From Thalassospira alkalitolerans (GTDB lineage: Bacteria > Pseudomonadota > Alphaproteobacteria > Rhodospirillales > Thalassospiraceae): DNA of 64,000 bases. The stretch's first letter is position 1. The number at the start of each line of letters is the position of its first letter. The DNA lies in assembly GCF_002115745.1 (NCBI RefSeq), contig NZ_JFKB01000002.1, forward strand, positions 62,001 through 126,000, read 5' to 3'. Position numbers and translations under genes: made by a program. The notes below the pieces were generated by a model. That model was not told the origin of the DNA. It did not search any database and saw nothing but the letters and a program-made list of their open reading frames with translations. Below are positions 9,091-17,876 of this stretch, piece after piece.

Positions 9091-9605
9091 GCGCTGTGTT
9101 CCTTTTGAACATCATTTTGTGCATCAGGCTGGCGCACAACATTGATGATTTCGACGATCGCTTGGGCGCAAAGCATGACAAATGCAAAGGGAACAATAAA
9201 TTTCAGCCACCATATTGATGGGTTCCACGCGGAAAAGCTGGTTTCGGCCATTCCATAGGAACTTGTCGCCAGCGGCCAGCTTACGGCGGCCAGTAAAGCC
9301 GCAAAGGCCGCGATGACAGTATTGGCAAAAATTTCGGCTGCACGGCGTTTCCAGCCGGTCAGGTTTGCGCTGAGAATATCAACCGCGACGTGATATTTCA
9401 GATGCAAAAGATAGGGACCGGCAAGCATGAAATGCGGGCCAAAAACCAGTGTGCTGGCTTCCATTGCCCAAACGGTCGGCGCATCAAATACATATCGTGC
9501 GACCACCTCGTAAAGCAGCATCGGAACAACCGAGAAGATAATCGCAGCGGCGAGTACGAACAGTACCCGGTTCGTGCCGGTTATGATGGTGCAAAAGAAT
9601 GTCAT
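9087..9605 (-). CDS. TRAP transporter small permease (DctQ type)
   Basis: The 172-residue protein has about four membrane spans (starting near residues 13-35 and 45-70) and the DctQ-type core VARYVFDAPTVWAMEASTLV and YHVAVDILSANL. It is the small membrane subunit of the importer encoded with the flanking DctP- and DctM-type genes. It lies 89 bp downstream of the binding-protein gene, and that gap contains a stable hairpin. The ATG at 9605 has an AGGAA-like ribosome site further upstream. Confidence 0.88.
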   Translation of the reverse strand: MTFFCTIITGTNRVLFVLAAAIIFSVVPMLLYEVVARYVFDAPTVWAMEASTLVFGPHFMLAGPYLLHLKYHVAVDILSANLTGWKRRAAEIFANTVIAAFAALLAAVSWPLATSSYGMAETSFSAWNPSIWWLKFIVPFAFVMLCAQAIVEIINVVRQPDAQNDVQKEHSA

Positions 9606-9647
9606 ATGGATACTGGTCGCATTCCTGTGAGGAAGAACAGGGGGAGG

Positions 9648-9678
9648 GCGCGGGCGAAGCTGATTTTTTCGCCCGCGC
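9648..9678 (-). other. Intercistronic hairpin between TRAP binding-protein and permease genes
   Basis: A perfect 11-bp GC-rich inverted repeat (GCGCGGGCGAA at 9648-9658, TTCGCCCGCGC at 9668-9678) has a 9-nt loop and starts 17 bp after the binding-protein stop. No T-run follows on the minus strand, so it is more likely an mRNA-stabilising or processing hairpin than a full terminator. Confidence 0.6.
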
Positions 9679-9694
9679 TATCAGATTGCCGGTT

Positions 9695-10726
9695 TTAAAG
9701 CAGGCCGAGCGACGTCATAAATGCGATCTGGCTATCGAGTATTTTGGTTGCCAGTTCGTCATCTTTTGTTGCTTTTTTCCATGCTTCGACGGCTTTCAGA
9801 CGGGCTGCAAGAATATCACCTTGATCGAGTTGAATGATTTCGACGCCTTGTTCCTCGTATTTTTTGAGAACGTGAACGTTTTGCACAAGAATATGCTGGC
9901 GCAGCGATCCTGATATTTCACGGGCAGCAACCGCAAGGGCGGCTTTGAAGGAGTCTGGAAGGGCATTATAGGCAGCCGTATTCGCGACATAACTGGTCGC
10001 GGTTGTCGGCTGATGAACGCCGGGCAGAATGATATATTTGGCGACTTCGCCCAAACCGGCTTCGTAGTTTGCTGTCAGGTCGCCGCGATCGGCAAAATCG
10101 ATAAGGCCTTTTTCCAGACCGGAATAAACCTCGGATGTTGCCATCGGTGTGACAGAAACACCAAGCTCGGCCATGACAGCCGCAGCAAGCCCGACGAAAC
10201 GGCCCTTTTTACCGGCCATGTCTGCGATTGTTTCCATTCGGACTTTCGAATGGATGGGTTCTTCGCCATAGACTGTTGGCGCGATATAGAACAGCCCGGC
10301 CTTGGCATAGGCTTCGCGTGCCCAATCCAGCCCACCTTGTTCGTAGAACCATGCTTCGTATTGATCTGATTCGGGAAATCCGAAGGGGATCGTCGATGTG
10401 AAGGCAAATGACGGGATTTTTCCGGCTTCGTATCCATCAAATGTTTTCATCATCTGGAAGGCGTTTGAACGCACGGCGTCAAAGGCCTGACTTGCAGGGA
10501 CAAGTTGGCCGGCGGAAAACAGCGTGATCTGGAACCTGTTGTCGGTCAGTTCCGCCACACGTTCCACAAAACGCTTTTCAAATTCAAAAGGGGTTGTACC
10601 GGCATCCCAAAGTGCCTGCATACGCCACTGGATAGCATCCTGTGCGCGAACCGCCGAGGGCAGAGCAAGAGCTACACCACCAAGACCGGCACCAACCAAA
10701 AGGCTGCGTCTGTTCATTTTAATCAT
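9695..10726 (-). CDS. TRAP transporter substrate-binding protein (DctP type), mevalonate candidate
   Basis: The start was set at ATG 10726, preceded by a GGGAGG site; longer forms lack this. The 343-residue protein has a signal sequence with twin arginines (KMNRRSLLVGAGLGGVAL) and cleavage near AVRA-Q. The mature part has the DctP fold: IQWRMQALWDAGTTPFEFEKRF, a KGRFVGLAAAVMAELGVSVTPM segment carrying the conserved carboxylate-binding Arg, and EVYSGLEKGLIDFADRGD. TRAP binding proteins capture organic acids in the periplasm; linkage to HMG-CoA reductase makes mevalonate a natural candidate, but the ligand cannot be read from sequence. It is the first gene of the TRAP-mvaA operon and is divergent from a MocR regulator. 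Confidence 0.88.
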   Translation of the reverse strand: MIKMNRRSLLVGAGLGGVALALPSAVRAQDAIQWRMQALWDAGTTPFEFEKRFVERVAELTDNRFQITLFSAGQLVPASQAFDAVRSNAFQMMKTFDGYEAGKIPSFAFTSTIPFGFPESDQYEAWFYEQGGLDWAREAYAKAGLFYIAPTVYGEEPIHSKVRMETIADMAGKKGRFVGLAAAVMAELGVSVTPMATSEVYSGLEKGLIDFADRGDLTANYEAGLGEVAKYIILPGVHQPTTATSYVANTAAYNALPDSFKAALAVAAREISGSLRQHILVQNVHVLKKYEEQGVEIIQLDQGDILAARLKAVEAWKKATKDDELATKILDSQIAFMTSLGLL

Positions 10727-10768
10727 AGTCGTCCTCCCGTTTATGGATTTATTGTTTATTGGTTGAAA

Positions 10769-10849
10769 CTGTCCTAGAATCTTAGGGAACAATCAAGGGA
10801 CAGATAACGGGAAAAATTCCATGACTGTCCCAGTAAAATGAAGGGACGG
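10769..10849. promoter_or_regulatory. Candidate MocR operator repeats in the TRAP/mocR divergent promoter
   Basis: The 131-bp gap between the divergent genes carries repeated CTGTCC/GGGAC half-sites: CTGTCCT at 10769-10775 opposed by GGGACAG at 10797-10803, and CTGTCCC at 10825-10831 opposed by GGGACGG at 10843-10849. Such paired inverted half-sites beside a GntR/MocR gene are the usual arrangement for autoregulated operators. The binding role is inferred. Confidence 0.55.
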
Positions 10850-10857
10850 TTGTCCGC

Positions 10858-12252
10858 ATGTCACAGGGCCAACGGACTTCGCGGGTTGATCGCATTGTTT
10901 TACACGTTAGCGGGCTTCTGGAGGCAGGTGCCTATAAAGCGTTTGAGCGATTGCCGTCTGTACGTCAGGCCGCCATTGAATACGACGTTTCGAAAAACAC
11001 GATGGCAGAGGCATATGACCGTCTCGTTGCGCGGGGATTGCTTGAGGCGCGACCGGGGTCGGGATATTACGTTGCGCAATTTCGTCCTCCTACACCGGCG
11101 CAACCCGCACCCCATATCGTTGCCGCAGTTGATCATGTGTCGCTGCTGCGTGAACAATTGGATCAACATTACGAGGTACGCCCCGGCGATGGGCGCCTTC
11201 CGACGGCGTGGACAGAGGGCGCGGAATTACGGCGTTATTTTACGAATTTCAAGGTGGCCACTTCCAATCCGGTTGATTTCGGATATGGCAGCCCGTGGGG
11301 GTATGGCCCGTTGCGCGAGCGCCTGAGGGTGCTTCTTATGGACCGGTCGATTGCGGCCCAGCCCGATGGTCTGCTTTTGACGCATGGGATAAATCATGGG
11401 CTGGACCTTATTGTGCGGCATCTGATTGAGCCGGGCGATACGGTCTTTGTCGATGACCCGGGCTATTATCCGCTTTTTGGCAAGCTTACCCTTGCGAAAG
11501 CGGAAATTGTTGGTGTGCGTCGAAACCACGACGGACCTGATCTTGATGACCTGAAAGCCAAACTGGCGGTACATCGGCCGAAAATATTCTTCACACAATC
11601 CCATGCCCACAACCCGACAGGCAGTTCACTTTCCCCCTCTGTGGCATTTGGCTTGATGCAACTTGCAGAACGCTGGGGGTTTCTTTTGGTCGAGAACGAT
11701 GCGCTTGGTGATCTTCTTCCGGCGACCTTGCCGCGATTGGCGGCTCTTGATCAGTTAAAGCACGTCGTTTACGTCGGCACCTTTTCCAAAACGCTGTCGG
11801 CAAGTTTGCGGTGTGGGTATGTTGCCGGGCATCCATCGATTATCCGCGCCTTGAACGACATAAAGATGATCACGTCGGTTGCATCGTCGGCTTATGTCGA
11901 GCGGTTTGTCTTTAACCTTATTCAGGAAGGGCATTATTTGCGGCACTTGCGGCGGCTTAAGTCCCGCGTACAAGAAGCCTATAATACCACCTTTTCCCAA
12001 TTGGAAGAGATCGGCCTGAAGGTACGGCAAAGTACAATACCGGGGTTTTATCTTTGGGCAGAGTTTCCTGAAACGGTAAACGAACTGGAAATGTGTCAGG
12101 CAGCAAGCAAGGAAAGAATTTTTATCGCTCCGGGTTCTGTCTTTTCACCCAATCGTAAAACACGCAACTTGCCTGCTATGAGGGTCAATATTGCCAATGG
12201 TAGCGATCCGCGTTTCATCGATTTCTTGACGAGGTTTTTAAAAAATCAATAG
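10858..12252 (+). CDS. MocR-family transcriptional regulator (GntR wHTH + aminotransferase-like domain)
   Basis: The 464-residue protein combines an N-terminal GntR winged helix (about 5-75: YKAFERLPSVRQAAIEYDVS, KNTMAEAYDRLVARGLLEARPGSGYYV) with a fold-type I aminotransferase-like domain (about 115-464). The PLP-binding Lys is in VYVGTFSKTLSASLRCGYV, and the cofactor-contacting HNPTG and DDPGYYP motifs are present. MocR proteins use PLP or its adducts as effector rather than catalysing transamination. It is divergent from the TRAP-mvaA operon with repeated half-sites between them, so it is the likely local regulator. The effector is unknown. Confidence 0.9.
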   Translation: MSQGQRTSRVDRIVLHVSGLLEAGAYKAFERLPSVRQAAIEYDVSKNTMAEAYDRLVARGLLEARPGSGYYVAQFRPPTPAQPAPHIVAAVDHVSLLREQLDQHYEVRPGDGRLPTAWTEGAELRRYFTNFKVATSNPVDFGYGSPWGYGPLRERLRVLLMDRSIAAQPDGLLLTHGINHGLDLIVRHLIEPGDTVFVDDPGYYPLFGKLTLAKAEIVGVRRNHDGPDLDDLKAKLAVHRPKIFFTQSHAHNPTGSSLSPSVAFGLMQLAERWGFLLVENDALGDLLPATLPRLAALDQLKHVVYVGTFSKTLSASLRCGYVAGHPSIIRALNDIKMITSVASSAYVERFVFNLIQEGHYLRHLRRLKSRVQEAYNTTFSQLEEIGLKVRQSTIPGFYLWAEFPETVNELEMCQAASKERIFIAPGSVFSPNRKTRNLPAMRVNIANGSDPRFIDFLTRFLKNQ

Positions 12253-12494
12253 AGCAGGTGAATGGGAGGTAGCGTTCAATGTTTTGGCGGCATTGTCACG
12301 TTAACTGGTCAAGATATTCATGACGTCGGACCCGAACGTCGTATTAGGCAGATGCTGCGGTGTACCAAGAGTTTAGCATTTCGCTCCTGAAGCATTTTAT
12401 TCTTGTTTTGAAGATTAAGTGGGGCGACGTGCATGTAAGCGGCGAGTTTCTGCGTCCAATGGCAGATGGTTTCATGCCGTCAGTTAACGCTTCG
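12253..12494. other. Gene-free gap between convergent mocR and rhaK, with a repeated 17-mer
   Basis: No supported gene is present in these 242 bp. The sequence GGCATTGTCACGTTAAC at 12289-12305 is identical to the left end of the small inverted-repeat element at 6306. A 93-codon minus-strand frame overlaps rhaK and has no family resemblance. I see no clear terminator for mocR or rhaK here. Confidence 0.4.
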
Positions 12495-13907
12495 TCAAAC
12501 GCTGTCAGGTTTGCTGTCTGATATGACCGCAGCCGGGAGCATTTTACACCATTCATGTTTATAGCTTTCGAGCGCGCGGCAAGTGCTAGGGAGGACCGTC
12601 GTAAAGGTTCTTTGTGGAATTGCATGATCGTTCATCGTCAGAATGGCGGCACCAAAGCTTGTGCCAGCGCTGTCAGGTGTTGCCAAAATGGTTTGATCAT
12701 GGCGCAGTTGCGCAAGAAGCCCACACAAAGTCGGATTTTCGGCAAAGGGGCCTTCGATGACGATTGTTCCTGCTCCCTTGATCATATCCAGGCAGTAATC
12801 CGTCATGAGTGCGCAATAAAGGGTCGCCAATGCGGCTTCGTCTTTGGGTGTTTTGAGGGCGTGGCGGTTTTTTATGTACCCCGGGTGTTGGGCAAAGGGA
12901 CCACCGGCATCCGCAAATGACGGAATGGCAAAGCAATCGTTGTCAATCAATCGGGTAATCGCTGCAGTTGTGGGTGTTTTCCGGTTGCCGTTCGCCAGAA
13001 TGCCATATTCGCGCCCCCCCATGAAGCGCGCACTTGGCACCGCATTTCCGTTCAGATCAACATTGCAAAGTGTATCGCGTTCTTCGTTGAGTTCCGGTGT
13101 TGTTTTGCTGCCGATGGCAAAGCAAATGGTCCATGTTCCAGATGAGATCAGCGTGAAAGGCTGATCAAGGCGGTTGATCAGTGGCAGAAGCGATGCATTG
13201 CTGTCATGGATACCGCAATAGATTTGACAATCTTCTGGAATGCCTGTTTTACGGGCGATATCGGTTCGAATATGCCCAAGCACATCACCTGCCTTACGCA
13301 TAGGTGGAAATTTTAGATCCCAGCCGCGTGATTTTGCCAGGTGGCTCCAGTCTTTTTGATGCGGGCGCCACAGGTCTGAGTGGCAGCCAAGGGATGTGAC
13401 TTCGTTTGCTTTAACACCGCAAAGCTTCCAAGCCCAATATTGCGGAAAGGGCAAAAAGTCGTTTGTTTTTAACATTTGGTCAGCAAAGTTTTCTTCAAGT
13501 GCGAAAATCTGCCGACCAAAATTTAACCCGGCCGGAAGTCGAGGGCTTTGGCTTTGTTCAAAGGCATCGCGTATGGTGTCATAGGCGTGGTTGATGGTGT
13601 CTGGATAGGTGTTTTCGTAATCGGGGATTGGCAAGGCTAAACCTTCGTCGTTCAGGACCGCAACTGTTGCCCCATGCGTGGTGACAATGATCTTGCCGAT
13701 TATAATGTCTTGGGATGCGGTATGCAGAGCCGATAGATAGAATTCCCACAAGCCATCCGTATCAAGGTGGCGATAGGGCGGGCCGTCAATCGAGCGATTG
13801 GGCCGATCCGTTTCAAACAGGATATGACCGCCCTGATGGTCCCAGACCACAAGTTTTGCATTGGTCTTGCCAATGTCAATCACGGCAATCGCGGATGGCT
13901 TGCTCAT
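12495..13907 (-). CDS. rhaK: L-rhamnulose kinase-type FGGY carbohydrate kinase
   Basis: The 470-residue protein is an FGGY-family sugar kinase. It has the N-terminal phosphate loop [17 protein letters not shown], a sugar-binding region, the [11 protein letters not shown] segment and the C-terminal adenosine-site run [14 protein letters not shown]. In Rhizobium leguminosarum the last gene of rhaRSTPQUK encodes this kinase, and it is also reported to be needed for rhamnose transport by the RhaSTPQ importer. Here it is likewise last, overlapping rhaU by 4 bp. It would phosphorylate L-rhamnulose (or L-rhamnose-derived sugar) in the cytoplasm. Gene order makes the assignment firm although rhamnulokinase and related FGGY kinases are similar. 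Confidence 0.88.
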   Translation of the reverse strand: MSKPSAIAVIDIGKTNAKLVVWDHQGGHILFETDRPNRSIDGPPYRHLDTDGLWEFYLSALHTASQDIIIGKIIVTTHGATVAVLNDEGLALPIPDYENTYPDTINHAYDTIRDAFEQSQSPRLPAGLNFGRQIFALEENFADQMLKTNDFLPFPQYWAWKLCGVKANEVTSLGCHSDLWRPHQKDWSHLAKSRGWDLKFPPMRKAGDVLGHIRTDIARKTGIPEDCQIYCGIHDSNASLLPLINRLDQPFTLISSGTWTICFAIGSKTTPELNEERDTLCNVDLNGNAVPSARFMGGREYGILANGNRKTPTTAAITRLIDNDCFAIPSFADAGGPFAQHPGYIKNRHALKTPKDEAALATLYCALMTDYCLDMIKGAGTIVIEGPFAENPTLCGLLAQLRHDQTILATPDSAGTSFGAAILTMNDHAIPQRTFTTVLPSTCRALESYKHEWCKMLPAAVISDSKPDSV

Positions 13908-14218
13908 GGCAGATGGAACATTTCTATAAGCGGGTTACTGACCGGGCTGCCATCATCATTGGTTGCCATGATGTCGCCCATGAAACCCCACCAGCGTTGC
14001 ATGACGTGGTGGTCTGGCAAGCTGTCCATCGTGTGATTGTCCGTGCGGTTTAATACGGCAAACAGGATGTTGGTCTGCTCATCTAAAAAGATGCTGTAAT
14101 CTGATATGCCAGTATCGCGCAAAAGATTGCAAAGATCGGGCCATATTTCATCATGGCGTTTCTTGTATTCGCCAGCCTGACCGGGGTTTAGCTGCATTTT
14201 AAAGGCAATTTTCCCCAT
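13904..14218 (-). CDS. rhaU: L-rhamnose mutarotase
   Basis: The 104-residue protein has the full length of the RhaM/RhaU family and its motifs: [24 protein letters not shown] near the N-terminus (with the conserved active-site His in KKRHDEIW), [18 protein letters not shown], and the C-terminal WWGFMGDIM region. It converts alpha- to beta-L-rhamnose after uptake, feeding the isomerase. It lies between rhaQ (4-bp gap) and rhaK (4-bp overlap), as in rhizobial rha operons. Confidence 0.92.
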   Translation of the reverse strand: MGKIAFKMQLNPGQAGEYKKRHDEIWPDLCNLLRDTGISDYSIFLDEQTNILFAVLNRTDNHTMDSLPDHHVMQRWWGFMGDIMATNDDGSPVSNPLIEMFHLP

Positions 14219-14222
14219 GATG

Positions 14223-15254
14223 CTAGTTCCGGCTGTTTGAGTGCATTTTGCGGGCTGCCCATATCCGGCGCCAGATGATCGGGGTGCCGATCACAAGGAT
14301 TAAAAGAAGCCCGGTAAAGATGGACATGACGATGCCGGGCACATTCATAAGTCCCATGCCAAAGGTCACAAGCCCCATCAAGAAGACGGCGATAAAGACC
14401 CCGAAGATGCTGCCAGCCCCGCCAAGGATATTGACCCCGCCCAGAACAACCATGGTGATAACTTCAAGTTCCCATCCCGTGGCGATTGACGGGCGGGTTG
14501 ACCCGATACGCGATGTCAAAAGGACGGCGGCAAGCCCGGCGAAAAGACCAACCAACGTAAACAAAAACAGTCGGTGACGTTTGACATTGATGCCTGAAAA
14601 CAACGCTGCTGTGGGGTTGTTGCCAATCGCATAAACGCGTCGGCCAAAGGTTGTCTTGTGCAACAGAATGCCAAAACCAACCGCAAGCACAAGAAACAGG
14701 ACGAACTCGAACGATAGAACACCCCAGACATAGCCCTGCCCGAAAAAGGCAAAATCGGACGGATAGCTGCGATAGACATCATCGCCCAGTACGATATAGG
14801 CAATACCGCGATACAGGCTCATGGTGCCGATGGTCACAACAATCGCCGGGATATCGAACTTGGTGATGATCCAGCCATTGATAAAGCCGGCAATCGTGCC
14901 AACGGCCATGCCGATGACCGCAAGTTCGATGGGGCCTGCTCCCATGGTATTGGCAAAGCCCATGGCAACGGATGCCAGTGCAATGGTTGACGCCACCGAA
15001 AGGTCGATATCGCGCGCAATGATCAAAAGCGCCATCGGCAGGGCAATAATTGCCTTTTCGGTGAAGTTGAATGTCGCGTCTGAAAGGCTCCATGGGTCAA
15101 GGAAATAGGGCGATATTTGCGTGTTGGTGAAAAACGCAATCGCGACAAAAAACATCAACAATGTTTCCCAGCGCATCAGCTTGCGGCGCAGGCCGTTATT
15201 CAGGTCGTCGGGAAGGTCCTTGGTCATCGGGTGTTTTAACACTTCTTCAGTCAT
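14223..15254 (-). CDS. rhaQ: L-rhamnose ABC transporter permease RhaQ
   Basis: The 343-residue membrane protein belongs to the RbsC/AraH permease family, with about ten hydrophobic spans. Signature segments are [24 protein letters not shown] and [24 protein letters not shown]. With RhaP it forms the channel for rhamnose. Its ATG overlaps the rhaP stop by one base. Which of the two permeases is P and which is Q is assigned by operon order (S-T-P-Q-U-K). Confidence 0.88.
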   Translation of the reverse strand: MTEEVLKHPMTKDLPDDLNNGLRRKLMRWETLLMFFVAIAFFTNTQISPYFLDPWSLSDATFNFTEKAIIALPMALLIIARDIDLSVASTIALASVAMGFANTMGAGPIELAVIGMAVGTIAGFINGWIITKFDIPAIVVTIGTMSLYRGIAYIVLGDDVYRSYPSDFAFFGQGYVWGVLSFEFVLFLVLAVGFGILLHKTTFGRRVYAIGNNPTAALFSGINVKRHRLFLFTLVGLFAGLAAVLLTSRIGSTRPSIATGWELEVITMVVLGGVNILGGAGSIFGVFIAVFLMGLVTFGMGLMNVPGIVMSIFTGLLLILVIGTPIIWRRIWAARKMHSNSRN

Positions 15255-16246
15255 TATCGATGTGCCTCCCTAAGGATGCGGCGGCCACCCCGTTTTTCGC
15301 TGCGTGAATTGATGATCACAGCCAGAACAATCACAAGCCCCGAAATTGCCAATTGCCAGAAGGGGGAAATGCCAATCACCGGCAGGGCATTATTGATCAG
15401 GCCAAGGAAGATAGCGCCAAGGGCGGCCCCCCAGATGGTACCAATGCCACCGGCAATGCTGATGCCGCCAATCACACAGGCCGCAACCACCTGAAGTTCA
15501 AAAGCAACGGCGACTTCGACATAGGCAACCGCATAACGCGATACCCAAAGGTAACCGCACATACCCGCAACCGCACCTGAAATGCAAAATGTAATGAATT
15601 GATATTTACCGACATTAAGCCCGCTATAAACCGCAGCCTTGGGGTTGCCACCAACCGCAAAGATCGACAATCCGGTTTTGGTGAAACGGGTAAAGACAAG
15701 CATGATTATGGTGACCGCAATCGCAATCCATGACAGCACAGTAAGGTCAAGGAAGGTTGCCCGCGGAAGGGCCAGAAATTGCGGCGTCATTTCATGGGCA
15801 TTGACCCATTCACCGCCGCTTAGCAGAAAGACAAAGCCGCGATAGATGCTCATGGTGCCAAGGGTCACAACGATGGATGGAATGCCGACCAGCCAGACCA
15901 GAATTCCGTTAAACGCACCAAGAACACCACCAATGCCAATCGACATGATTAATGTGACAAGGGCGGGTGTATCGGGATAGGCGACGTTAATCAGGGCCAC
16001 GCACATGCCGGTAAAGGCAATGTTCGATGCCACCGAAAGATCAATGCAGCGTGTTAAGATGACCAGCATCTGTGCGCAGGCCAGCATGATCAGGATCGCT
16101 GTGTCGTCAAATACTTCGGCCAGATTTCCAGGGCTTATAAAGAACGGCGCGGTCGAGCCAACACCGACCAGCATCAGAGCAATGATGCCAGCGAGTAACC
16201 ATTCGCGATGCGAAATCAGTTTACCGATCAGGGATGTGTTTTTCAT
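15254..16246 (-). CDS. rhaP: L-rhamnose ABC transporter permease RhaP
   Basis: The start was placed at ATG 16246 (MKNTSLIGKL), two bases before the rhaT stop codon; an upstream non-ATG start would give 340 residues. The 330-residue protein is an RbsC-type permease with CIDLSVASNIAFTGMCVALI and VAACVIGGISIAGGIGTIWG, the paired signature blocks of carbohydrate-uptake-transporter-2 permeases. It is the first of two permease genes after rhaT and is homologous to rhaQ, indicating a heterodimeric channel. Confidence 0.88.
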   Translation of the reverse strand: MKNTSLIGKLISHREWLLAGIIALMLVGVGSTAPFFISPGNLAEVFDDTAILIMLACAQMLVILTRCIDLSVASNIAFTGMCVALINVAYPDTPALVTLIMSIGIGGVLGAFNGILVWLVGIPSIVVTLGTMSIYRGFVFLLSGGEWVNAHEMTPQFLALPRATFLDLTVLSWIAIAVTIIMLVFTRFTKTGLSIFAVGGNPKAAVYSGLNVGKYQFITFCISGAVAGMCGYLWVSRYAVAYVEVAVAFELQVVAACVIGGISIAGGIGTIWGAALGAIFLGLINNALPVIGISPFWQLAISGLVIVLAVIINSRSEKRGGRRILREAHR

Positions 16247-16247
16247 T

Positions 16248-17738
16248 TTATGATGCACCTGTCGCGGCGGTAACAATGGCCTCGGCTGTCATGTCATCGC
16301 GGTCAAAGCGCGCAACAATGCGACCTTCATGCATGACGATCACCCGGTCGGCCATACCCATGATTTCGGGCAATTCCGACGACACCATAATGACGGACAA
16401 TCCTTGTGCGACCAGTTCACCCATGAACTTGTGAACCGCGGCCTTGGAACCGATATCAATCCCCTTGGTCGGTTCATCGACAATGATGACATTGGGATTG
16501 GTCGCCAGCCACTTGCCGATAACGACCTTTTGTTGGTTCCCGCCTGACAGGTTTTCAACATTTTCGCTCAGACTGGCGGCTTTTAGTTGAAGGCGGGTGG
16601 CGTATTTTCGCGCGACGTCATATTCGCGGGCCATGTCGATAAAGCCAGACCGTGATAATCCGCCAAGCTGGGGCAGGGTGATGTTTTGAAAAATCGGTAG
16701 GGTCAGGATTGTGCCCTGATGTTGGCGGTCTTCGGGGACGTAAACCAATCCCTGATCAATCGCGTCGCCGGGGTTGCGTGGTTTGAACGGTTTGTCATTC
16801 AAGTTCATGCTACCCGATGATGTCCGCGTCAGGCCAAAAAGCGCTTGCATGACTTCGCTGCGCCCGGCGCCGACAAGGCCATAAAACCCAAGGATTTCGC
16901 CTTTGCGCAGGTTAAAATCAATATCGTCAAATTCGGTCGGGTGGGACAGGCCGTTGACCGACATGACCGTATCGCCGATTTCGGTTTCGATTTTGGGATA
17001 GATCTGATTGACCGTGCGGCCGACCATCATCGCGACCAGATCGTCCTGGGTTACATCACTGATTTCACCGGCTCCGACGAATTGTCCGTCGCGAAATACG
17101 GTGTAACGGTCGCAAATTTCAAAAATCTCGTCGAACTTGTGGCTGATAAACAGGATTGCCTTGCCTTCGTCACGCAGGCGACGCACCAGACGGTAAAGTT
17201 CCTGAATCTCATGATGTGACAGGGACGCTGTTGGCTCATCCATGATGACGATATTGGAGTTGATCGATAGGGCCGCGGCAAAGGACACCAGATGTTTATG
17301 TGCGACACTGAGTTCACGCAACGGCAGGTCCGGGTCAATATTGACATCCAAATATTCCAGAAGCGTTTTGGCGCGTGTGCGCATCAGCTTCCAGTCCAGC
17401 AGGCCGAACATGTTGCGGCTTTGATTGTTGATAAAGATATTCTCGGTCACCGTCAGTTCATCAAACATGACGGCTTCCTGATGAATGGCCGAAATCCCGT
17501 GGCGTTTGGCATCTGTTGCGGCCTGCATCGTGACGGGCTTGTCATCAATCAGGATATCACCACCATCGGGCGCATAGATGCCAGTTAGCACTTTGACCAA
17601 TGTTGATTTTCCGGCGCCGTTTTCACCGATCAGGGCGGTTACCTGACCGGGATAAAGTTGCAATTCAACACCGTCGAGTGCCTTGACCCCCGGAAATGTC
17701 TTGGAAATATTGCGCAGTTCAAGAACAGGCCTGTTCAT
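16248..17738 (-). CDS. rhaT: L-rhamnose ABC transporter ATP-binding protein (two ABC domains)
   Basis: The 496-residue protein has two ABC cassettes in tandem, as in RbsA/XylG. The N-terminal cassette has Walker A GENGAGKST and Walker B IVIMDEPTASL. The C-terminal cassette has a degenerate Walker A (GLVGAGRSEV) and the signature LSGGNQQKVVIGKWL followed by IIVDEPTKGIDIGS. It energises rhamnose uptake at the cytoplasmic membrane. The start was set at ATG 17738; a TTG three codons upstream is possible and has a closer AAAGG site. A terminator-like hairpin separates it from rhaS. Confidence 0.9.
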   Translation of the reverse strand: MNRPVLELRNISKTFPGVKALDGVELQLYPGQVTALIGENGAGKSTLVKVLTGIYAPDGGDILIDDKPVTMQAATDAKRHGISAIHQEAVMFDELTVTENIFINNQSRNMFGLLDWKLMRTRAKTLLEYLDVNIDPDLPLRELSVAHKHLVSFAAALSINSNIVIMDEPTASLSHHEIQELYRLVRRLRDEGKAILFISHKFDEIFEICDRYTVFRDGQFVGAGEISDVTQDDLVAMMVGRTVNQIYPKIETEIGDTVMSVNGLSHPTEFDDIDFNLRKGEILGFYGLVGAGRSEVMQALFGLTRTSSGSMNLNDKPFKPRNPGDAIDQGLVYVPEDRQHQGTILTLPIFQNITLPQLGGLSRSGFIDMAREYDVARKYATRLQLKAASLSENVENLSGGNQQKVVIGKWLATNPNVIIVDEPTKGIDIGSKAAVHKFMGELVAQGLSVIMVSSELPEIMGMADRVIVMHEGRIVARFDRDDMTAEAIVTAATGAS

Positions 17739-17822
17739 GGTCTTCAAGCCTTTAAGTCTGGATCGGGAAAGTTTGCTGTCAGGCGGTTGCGAACGCCCAC
17801 AGATCCGCGATCGGAAAAAGAG

Positions 17823-17861
17823 TGGCGGAAACGCCTATAGGGAGGATAAGGGTTTCCGCCA
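17823..17861 (-). terminator. Terminator-like hairpin between rhaS and rhaT
   Basis: A perfect 10-bp inverted repeat (TGGCGGAAAC at 17823-17832 and GTTTCCGCCA at 17852-17861) with a 19-nt loop begins 16 bp after the rhaS stop. Read on the minus strand it is followed by CTCTTTTT, so it may terminate part of the transcripts and keep rhaS above rhaTPQ. The effect is inferred. Confidence 0.6.
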
Positions 17862-17876
17862 GTTCCGTGCTCTGGA

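Noticed and set aside
12483-12489. GTTAACG as inverted partner of the 17-mer at 12289
   Set aside because: Only seven bases agree and the match then stops, so a second intact inverted-repeat element cannot be claimed.
12344-12625. 93-codon minus-strand frame overlapping the rhaK end
   Set aside because: It overlaps the well-supported rhaK frame, has no family resemblance and no ribosome site. A second 57-codon minus-strand frame in the gap was also not recognisable as a transposase.
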